This document shows, piece after piece, positions 8,024 through 11,445 of a stretch of 11,445 nucleotides of DNA. Below the pieces are notes generated by a model that did no database searches, was not told the origin of the DNA, and saw only the letters and a program-made list of their open reading frames with translations. Source of the DNA: Syntrophomonadaceae bacterium. Lineage in GTDB: Bacteria > Bacillota > Dethiobacteria > DTU022. How positions within the stretch are numbered: the first letter of the stretch is position 1; every line of letters starts with the position of its first letter. The stretch covers positions 1 to 11,445 of the forward strand of contig SLBE01000232.1 of assembly GCA_007126465.1 (NCBI GenBank). Direction: 5' to 3'. A program made the position numbers and the translations under genes.

Positions 8024-8190
8024 TGATTTTTCTGGTAGTGCCGGTTCCCGGGTCACTTTTACCGATTCTGCTGATATCAACAATGTAATTACCCAGCGTA
8101 AATCATTTGGCACTGCCCTACCTGCTGTAGAATATTGAAATGTTCAGCGAGCGAAATTTTTTTCAGCAGGCTGAGACAATTACAAATTAA
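8024..8190. other. Intergenic stretch without recognised gene
   Basis: Between the MFS stop codon and the terminator hairpin I find no supported coding frame. It contains an imperfect long-range complementarity (GGTAGTGCC near 8033 against GGCACTGCCCTACC near 8110) and a 7-bp inverted pair, CCTGCTG (near 8121) and CAGCAGG (near 8164), neither convincing as a functional element. Confidence 0.4.
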
Positions 8191-8230
8191 AAAGGCTCTT
8201 AAGAACATCATGTCCCTGAGAGCCTTTTTT
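8191..8230. terminator. Bidirectional intrinsic terminator
   Basis: AAAGGCTCT (8191-8199) pairs perfectly with AGAGCCTTT (8219-8227). The loop contains a small internal complement (ACAT-C-ATGT). The hairpin is followed by T6 on the plus strand, and by a T-rich run (TTTTTAATTTG) on the minus strand. It can end the upstream plus-strand operon and, in the other direction, the tRNA-Pro transcript. Confidence 0.8.
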
Positions 8231-8234
8231 ATTG

Positions 8235-8311
8235 TGGTCGGAGCGAGAGGATTTGAACCTCCGGCCTCTTGGTCCCGAACCAAGCGCGCTACCAAACTGC
8301 GCTACGCCCCG
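8235..8311 (-). tRNA. tRNA-Pro (anticodon CGG)
   Basis: On the minus strand the 77 bases fold as a complete cloverleaf. The acceptor stem CGGGGCG (5') pairs with CGCTCCG (3', one G-U). A D-arm with AGTTTGGTAG follows, then the anticodon stem CTTGG/CCAAG around loop TTCGGGA with anticodon CGG at positions 34-36. The T-arm carries GTTCAAATC, the discriminator base is A, and the CCA end is encoded. It would read proline CCG codons. A dedicated promoter lies just upstream and the bidirectional terminator just downstream, so it appears to be a single-gene unit. Confidence 0.95.
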
Positions 8312-8324
8312 TTTTTGCAACCTG

Positions 8325-8353
8325 ATTATAGCACAGTGAAAATTAAAGAACAA
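8325..8353 (-). promoter_or_regulatory. Promoter of tRNA-Pro
   Basis: On the minus strand: TTGTTC (8353-8348), a 17-bp spacer, and a perfect TATAAT (8330-8325). The tRNA 5' end is 13 bp beyond the -10, implying a leader of a few nucleotides, normal for a tRNA gene. Confidence 0.65.
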
Positions 8354-8436
8354 TACCGAAAAATAGGCCTTGAACAGAGTCGATTTGAAGGCAATGCTTG
8401 AGAAAAAATTAACTTGAGCAAATATTTGCAATATTA

Positions 8437-8465
8437 TTGACATATGACATGTTGCTCTGTATAAT
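8437..8465 (+). promoter_or_regulatory. Perfect-consensus sigma-A promoter
   Basis: TTGACA (8437-8442), exactly 17 bp, TATAAT (8460-8465): both hexamers and the spacing match the consensus. Transcription should start near 8472. The only downstream coding content before the next terminator is the two microprotein genes, so this strong promoter is the main argument that they are real. Confidence 0.85.
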
Positions 8466-8472
8466 AACAACA

Positions 8473-8526
8473 TACAAGAACTTGTATTTTAGCTTATGCT
8501 AAGTGGTCGCTTTAGCTTAAGCGACC
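8473..8526 (+). promoter_or_regulatory. Structured 5' leader with three successive hairpins
   Basis: Directly after the expected transcription start come TACAAG-AA-CTTGTA (8473-8486), then TTAGC-TTAT-GCTAA (8489-8502), then GGTCGCTT-TAGCTT-AAGCGACC (8505-8526, 8 perfect pairs). GCTAA (8498-8502) is also complementary to TTAGC at 8512-8516, partly in the loop of the third hairpin, so a pseudoknot or an alternative fold is possible. The first inverted repeat could instead be a protein operator. I do not recognise a known riboswitch class. The first microprotein start is 20 nt downstream. Confidence 0.5.
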
Positions 8527-8545
8527 GGAAAGGCGGATTGTCGTA

Positions 8546-8638
8546 GTGGAATATATAGTAATCATTGCAGTAATTCTTTTAATTTCGTGGGGTGTAAGGG
8601 TCTTAATTCATGCCAGCGTAAAAAAACGCAACCGCTAG
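8546..8638 (+). CDS. Membrane microprotein, 30 residues
   Basis: The GTG at 8546 opens a 30-codon frame ending with TAG. The product begins MEYIVIIAVILLISWGV, one continuous hydrophobic helix, and ends with a basic cytoplasmic-type tail HASVKKRNR. That is the profile of a single-pass membrane microprotein with its C-terminus inside. A GGCGG purine site (8532-8536) lies 9 nt before the GTG. It is the first coding frame after the consensus promoter and structured leader. The tail shares A-x-V-K-K-x-x-R with the neighbouring microprotein, suggesting the two are paralogues. I do not recognise the family. The weak point is the short length: a 30-codon frame can occur by chance, so the support is promoter, ribosome site, membrane-helix pattern and tail similarity together. 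Confidence 0.6.
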   Translation: MEYIVIIAVILLISWGVRVLIHASVKKRNR

Positions 8639-8685
8639 GTGTAGTAATATTAAGTGCTGATTAGCTTCGAAGGGAGAGATAGGAT

Positions 8686-8781
8686 ATGTTGAACGCAATC
8701 TTGTTTGTTGGTTTTTTCTTAACTGTAGCTCTCTTCATCTATTACATGGTGGCAGCGGATGTTAAAAAGGCCGATCGGTAG
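8686..8781 (+). CDS. Membrane microprotein, 31 residues
   Basis: The ATG at 8686 opens a 31-codon frame ending with TAG. The peptide starts MLNAILFVGFFLTVALFIYY, a single hydrophobic helix, and ends MVAADVKKADR. AGGGAG (8671-8676, 9 nt) and a closer AGGA (8681-8684) supply a ribosome binding site. It follows the 30-residue gene by 47 bp in the same direction with no terminator between, so one transcript from the 8437-8465 promoter should carry both. The conserved tail pattern A-x-V-K-K-x-x-R suggests duplication from a common ancestor. Possible roles include a small regulatory subunit of a membrane complex, or a toxin-like peptide. No partner is adjacent, so function is open. Confidence 0.65.
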   Translation: MLNAILFVGFFLTVALFIYYMVAADVKKADR

Positions 8782-8836
8782 CAGTTTAGCTTTTCCCGGG
8801 GTTTGAATAGCAGTAAGTTTTTACGGAATTATGTAT

Positions 8837-8862
8837 AAATCATAACATCTATGTTACGATTT
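8837..8862. repeat. 12-bp dyad, candidate operator
   Basis: AAATCATAACAT (8837-8848), spacer CT, ATGTTACGATTT (8851-8862): 11 of 12 positions are complementary. It lies in the AT-rich gap upstream of the candidate promoter of the DUF2229 gene and has no T-tract after it, which favours a protein-binding site over a terminator. The binding protein is unknown. Confidence 0.45.
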
Positions 8863-8886
8863 GAACTAAGTTTGCAAAAAAGAGTT

Positions 8887-8915
8887 TTGTTTTTTTCATG
8901 TAAATGCGTTAATAT
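8887..8915 (+). promoter_or_regulatory. Candidate promoter of DUF2229-activase operon
   Basis: TTGTTT (8887-8892), a 17-bp spacer, TAATAT (8910-8915). Transcription would start near 8921, inside the hairpin at 8920-8938, so that hairpin would then be mostly excluded from the new transcript. The -35 is imperfect and lies in a T-rich run, so this is tentative. Confidence 0.35.
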
Positions 8916-8919
8916 ACTA

Positions 8920-8944
8920 GGGGTGTCTTTGACATCCCTTTTAT
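8920..8944 (+). terminator. Intrinsic terminator after microprotein genes
   Basis: GGGGTGTC (8920-8927) pairs with GACATCCC (8931-8938) over 8 bp with one G-U, loop TTT, followed by TTTTAT. This is a compact rho-independent terminator that would end the short transcript carrying the two microproteins. If the DUF2229 gene is instead read from the same promoter, it would act as an attenuator. Confidence 0.65.
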
Positions 8945-8984
8945 CTATTAAATGACTCAACATAACCAACTCGGGGTGAGGCGA

Positions 8985-10010
8985 GTGAAGAAAAAAATTG
9001 TAGTGGGAATACCGCGCTCCCTGGCATACTATAGCTTTTATCCGCTGTGGAGGGTATTTCTAGAGAAACTAGGCGTTCAGGTTGCGATTTCAAAGGCGAC
9101 TAATCGTAAAATACTTGAAGACGGTATCAGGGAAACGGTCAATGATGCCTGTATTCCTATTAAAGTTTATCATGGCCATGCTTTTGACCTGGCCGACAAA
9201 GCTGACTTTATCTTTTCACCGCGTATGGTCAGTGCCGATGGCAGGGCTACCTTCTGCCCCAAGTTTTTAGGTCTTCCGGATATGGTCAGGTTTTCCGGTG
9301 TTGAACTGCCGCCACTAATTGATACCCGCTATGATTTAAGCGGCTTGCCGGGTGGTCAAATCAGATTTTTCTTCTCCGTGGCTCGGACCATTGGCATAAT
9401 AAATCCTTTTAAAGTTTTATATGCTGCCGTTTGTGCCTTGCGAGCTCATAAGCTTTATAATAAGCTGCAGCTTCAGGGTTTTAAGCCGTCTGATGCCCTC
9501 CAGGTTGTCTTTAACCAGAAAACTATATCAGAATTGAGTAAGGAAAAGTTAATATCTGGGGCCAGTCGGGCTAAAAAGGTGGTAGTTGCCCTGCTGGGCT
9601 ACCCTTATGCCATTTATGATCCTTATATTAGTGCCGGTATTTATAATAAGCTGGTTAAGCTGGGGGTTGAGGTTGTTACCTACGAACAAATCCCCTTAAA
9701 GGAAATGCGACGCTTTTCTAAAGTGCTGCCGCAAAACTTTTTCTGGTACTACAGTAACCAGGTTTGCTGGGCGGGCCTTTATCTTCTTGAACAAAAAAAG
9801 AAAATTGATGGCATTATTCATGTTACCGCCTTTGGCTGCGGCCCGGATTCCATGGTTGATAAAACCCTGGAGCTGGAAGCAAAAGCGGCTGCTTTACCTT
9901 TCCTAAGCCTGACAATTGATGAACATACCGGTGAAGGAGGTGTCTGGACCCGCCTGGAAGCTTTTGTCGATATGCTGTGGGCAAAGCAGGTACAAAACAA
10001 GGTGGGTTAA
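8985..10010 (+). CDS. DUF2229 acyl-CoA dehydratase activase-related protein
   Basis: A soluble protein of 341 residues of the family related to 2-hydroxyglutaryl-CoA dehydratase subunits and annotated as CoA-activase-related (DUF2229, COG3580/3581-like). Seen in the sequence: an N-terminal VVGIPRSLAYYSFYPLW block (6-22), VNDACIPIKVYHGHAFDLA (52-70), SPRMVSADGRATFCPKF (78-94), ITAFGCGPDSMV-like VTAFGCGPDSMV (280-291), and the C-terminal signature DEHTGEGGVWTRLEAFVDML (312-331). Cysteines 56, 91 and 285 sit in the conserved blocks and could ligate an Fe-S cluster as in dehydratase subunits. That is inference. The start is GTG 8985, preceded at 5 nt by GGTGA (8975-8979); an in-frame ATG at 8952 has no ribosome binding site. 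The stop is 6 bp before the activase gene. The true substrate or partner is unknown. Confidence 0.82.
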   Translation: MKKKIVVGIPRSLAYYSFYPLWRVFLEKLGVQVAISKATNRKILEDGIRETVNDACIPIKVYHGHAFDLADKADFIFSPRMVSADGRATFCPKFLGLPDMVRFSGVELPPLIDTRYDLSGLPGGQIRFFFSVARTIGIINPFKVLYAAVCALRAHKLYNKLQLQGFKPSDALQVVFNQKTISELSKEKLISGASRAKKVVVALLGYPYAIYDPYISAGIYNKLVKLGVEVVTYEQIPLKEMRRFSKVLPQNFFWYYSNQVCWAGLYLLEQKKKIDGIIHVTAFGCGPDSMVDKTLELEAKAAALPFLSLTIDEHTGEGGVWTRLEAFVDMLWAKQVQNKVG

Positions 10011-10016
10011 GGACAG

Positions 10017-11003
10017 ATGAAATTATATTTAGGGATAGATGTAGGTTCGGTTAGCACAAATTTGGTTTTGATGGATGAGCGAAACCAGGTTTTAGAATTT
10101 GAATATTTAAGAACCCGGGGACAGCCGATCAAGGCGGTCCAGGAAGGGCTTAAAAATATGGCACCCAAGTTGCCGGGGGGAACTGTTGTCAGTGGGGTCG
10201 GGGTTACCGGCAGCGCCCGCAGCCTGGTTGGAGTGGCTGTAGGAGCCGACGTGGTAAAAAATGAAATTACTGCCCATGCGGTTGCTGCTGATTTTGCGGT
10301 GCCTGGTGTGCAGACAGTTCTGGAAATCGGAGGCCAGGATTCAAAAATAATTATTCTCCGGCACGGAGTGGTTATTGATTTTGCCATGAATACGGTCTGT
10401 GCAGCAGGAACCGGTTCCTTTCTTGATCACCAGGCGGATCGCCTGGGCATTGCCATTGAGGAATTCGGGTCTCTGGCCCTGAAAAATAAGAACCCGGCCC
10501 AGATTGCCGGACGCTGCTCTGTTTTTGCGGAATCTGACATGATCCATAAGCAGCAGATGGGTTATGGCCTGGAAGATATTATAGCCGGGTTGTGTGACGC
10601 ACTCGTCCGCAACTATCTCAACAACGTTGGGAAAGGCAAGGAAATTCTTGCCCCGGTGGTATTTCAGGGTGGGGTAGCTGCCAATATCGGCATCAAGGCT
10701 GCCTTTGAAAAAGCACTGGAAACGGAAGTAATTGTTCCGGAGCACTATCATGTTATGGGCGCTTTTGGCGCTGCCATCCTGGCTCGCTATACCATGGAGG
10801 AGAAGCAGGAAACTTCTTCATTCAGGGGCTTTGCCTTAAGTGACCTGAATTATGAAGCCGGCACTTTTGTCTGTGACGGCTGTCCAAATATCTGCGAGGT
10901 TGTAAATCTCTACCTTGACGGTGAACTGCTGGCCCGCTGGGGAGGCCGCTGCGGCAAGTGGGAGAACTTAGAGTTAAGGCCTGACTCGTCCCTGAAAACA
11001 TAA
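10017..11003 (+). CDS. BadF/HgdC-type ATPase, acyl-CoA dehydratase activase
   Basis: A protein of 328 residues in the ASKHA fold family (BadF/BadG/BcrA/BcrD). In characterised members a homodimer carrying one [4Fe-4S] cluster uses ATP to inject a low-potential electron into a 2-hydroxyacyl-CoA dehydratase or benzoyl-CoA reductase. Visible features are the phosphate-1 loop YLGIDVGSVSTN (4-15), GVGVTGSAR (60-68), the phosphate-2 motif VLEIGGQDSK (101-110), cluster-bridging cysteines C128 in NTVCAAGTGSF and C167 in AGRCSVFAESD (near-identical spacing to C127/C166 of HgdC), and the adenosine motif FQGGVAAN (216-223). Beyond the normal domain it has a cysteine-bearing tail, CDGCPNIC (286-293) plus C312, like the linker of the large fused COG1924-COG3580 proteins, suggesting an extra metal site. 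It starts 6 bp after the DUF2229 gene; no dehydratase subunit lies in the window. Confidence 0.88.
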   Translation: MKLYLGIDVGSVSTNLVLMDERNQVLEFEYLRTRGQPIKAVQEGLKNMAPKLPGGTVVSGVGVTGSARSLVGVAVGADVVKNEITAHAVAADFAVPGVQTVLEIGGQDSKIIILRHGVVIDFAMNTVCAAGTGSFLDHQADRLGIAIEEFGSLALKNKNPAQIAGRCSVFAESDMIHKQQMGYGLEDIIAGLCDALVRNYLNNVGKGKEILAPVVFQGGVAANIGIKAAFEKALETEVIVPEHYHVMGAFGAAILARYTMEEKQETSSFRGFALSDLNYEAGTFVCDGCPNICEVVNLYLDGELLARWGGRCGKWENLELRPDSSLKT

Positions 11004-11070
11004 CCCGGGACAACGGGACGCTTCTACCCAGCCTGCCAGTAAACAAATATTCCTTTTGAGTAATATTTTG
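11004..11070. other. Intergenic stretch with AT-rich inverted repeat
   Basis: After the activase stop there is no GC-rich hairpin with a T-tract, so no ordinary terminator is seen. ACAAATATT (11043-11051) can pair with AATATTTTGT (11062-11071, one bulge), flanked by CCTGCC (11032-11037) and GGCAGG (11079-11084). This nested inverted repeat encloses the -35 of the next promoter and may be an operator. Confidence 0.35.
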
Positions 11071-11098
11071 TTGACACAGGCAGGAATTATGGTATCTT
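11071..11098 (+). promoter_or_regulatory. Promoter upstream of lipoprotein gene
   Basis: Perfect TTGACA (11071-11076), a 16-bp spacer, TATCTT (11093-11098). The leader to the lipoprotein ATG would be about 130 nt and contains TAGGCT (11113-11118) complementary to AGCCTA (11131-11136), plus a short ORF at 11179. Confidence 0.55.
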
Positions 11099-11178
11099 AT
11101 GAATAAGTATAATAGGCTGAGGAGTTAATTAGCCTACATCTTCTCAACTGCTGTTAATTACTTTGAAGGTGGTGATTG

Positions 11179-11205
11179 ATGGCGACTGTTGTATGGTTTA
11201 ATTAA
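11179..11205 (+). other. Candidate 8-residue leader peptide ORF
   Basis: ATG-GCG-ACT-GTT-GTA-TGG-TTT-AAT-TAA encodes MATVVWFN. It is preceded by an unusually good ribosome binding site (GAAGGTGGTGA, 11165-11175) with fitting spacing, better than that of many genes here. It ends 32 bp before the lipoprotein start. The strong ribosome site on so short a frame suggests regulated translation or a misplaced remnant; no stalling motif is recognisable. Confidence 0.4.
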
Positions 11206-11237
11206 GCTTAGGAAAATTATAAGGGGGTTTTATAAGA

Positions 11238-11445
11238 ATGAGAAAGTATTTGTTTGGGTTTTTAGTATTACTGTTAATGACAGGACTTCTTTTCGGCGGC
11301 TGTGCTCCCGATGAAGAAGTTGTAGATGAGCCCGTTGATGAAGAACCTGTCGATGAAGAACCGGTAGACGAGGTAGATGACCAGAACCTGGTTATTGCTA
11401 TTGGTGCGGAACCGGAAAGCCTGGATTCACTTTTAATGAACTCAG
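11238..11445 (+). CDS. Lipoprotein, probable ABC-transporter substrate-binding protein (family 5), N-terminal part
   Basis: Only the first 69 codons are inside the window. The product has a lipoprotein signal peptide: basic MRK, a hydrophobic core FGFLVLLLMTGLLF, and lipobox FGGC with the lipidated cysteine at residue 22. An acidic linker with repeats of the EPVDE type (about residues 25-47) follows. The mature domain starts NLVIAIGAEPESLDSLLMNS, which matches the first strand of oligopeptide/dipeptide/nickel-binding proteins (SBP family 5, where A-x-x-x-EPxSLDP is typical). The start is ATG 11238 with AAGGGGG (11221-11227) 10 nt upstream. Expected location is the outer face of the cytoplasmic membrane. 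The permease and ATPase genes would be expected downstream. The ligand cannot be assigned. Confidence 0.78.
   Translation, partial: MRKYLFGFLVLLLMTGLLFGGCAPDEEVVDEPVDEEPVDEEPVDEVDDQNLVIAIGAEPESLDSLLMNS

Noticed and set aside
8235..8311. tRNA-Pro as an integration site of a mobile element
   Set aside because: No integrase, no repeated tRNA 3' end and no phage-like genes are present in the window.
8135..8473. Open frames on both strands across the tRNA region (plus 8135-8401, minus 8089-8295 and 8180-8473)
   Set aside because: They read through the tRNA-Pro gene and the terminator hairpin, have no ribosome binding sites, and their peptides derive from tRNA sequence.
8952..8984. ATG 8952 as start of the DUF2229 protein
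   Set aside because: It is preceded by an AT-rich terminator tail with no ribosome binding site, while GTG 8985 has GGTGA at ideal distance and gives the family-typical N-terminus.
1..11445. CRISPR array, insertion sequence or toxin-antitoxin pair
   Set aside because: I found no spaced direct repeats of CRISPR size, no transposase-like frame, and no recognisable toxin/antitoxin motif; the microproteins alone are not enough to call a toxin.

Overview
The window looks like a chromosomal segment of an anaerobic Firmicute of the Clostridia (Peptococcaceae/Syntrophomonadaceae-like). The grounds are sigma-A type TTGACA/TATAAT promoters, purine-rich Shine-Dalgarno sites with GTG/TTG starts, an LL-diaminopimelate aminotransferase lysine route, a DUF3786 protein, and oxygen-sensitive acyl-CoA dehydratase activase-type proteins. 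No genus can be fixed from the sequence alone. I see no phage genes, insertion sequences or CRISPR arrays.

Layout. (1) Positions 1-1436, minus strand: a DUF3786 gene followed by an overlapping MFS transporter gene that runs off the left edge, both read from a good promoter at 1466-1495. (2) Positions 1588-8023, plus strand: a lysine/meso-DAP block, dapB-dapA-dapL-lysA-like, with tight or overlapping spacing. It is followed in the same direction by a TspO/MBR-like membrane protein and a second MFS transporter. (3) Positions 8024-8985: an intergenic-looking region that is not empty. It holds a bidirectional terminator, a tRNA-Pro(CGG) on the minus strand with its own promoter, a perfect-consensus sigma-A promoter, a leader with three successive hairpins, two tandem unlisted 30- and 31-codon membrane microprotein genes, a 12-bp dyad, and a terminator/promoter pair. 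(4) Positions 8985-11003: a DUF2229 (CoA-activase-related) protein and a BadF/HgdC-type ATPase activase, 6 bp apart, without dehydratase subunits. (5) Positions 11004-11445: a regulatory stretch with a promoter, an 8-codon leader ORF with a strong ribosome binding site, and the start of a lipoprotein that looks like an ABC-transporter substrate-binding protein of the oligopeptide/nickel type.

How they fit together: DapA condenses aspartate semialdehyde with pyruvate, DapB reduces the product, DapL transaminates tetrahydrodipicolinate directly to LL-DAP, and the LysA-like enzyme decarboxylates DAP to lysine. The epimerase DapF is not in this cluster. The downstream membrane genes may share the transcript, but their substrates cannot be read from sequence. 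The DUF2229/activase pair resembles the electron-activating machinery of 2-hydroxyacyl-CoA dehydratases. The most novel-looking item is the pair of microproteins, which share a C-terminal A-x-V-K-K-x-x-R signature and sit behind a consensus promoter and a structured leader.
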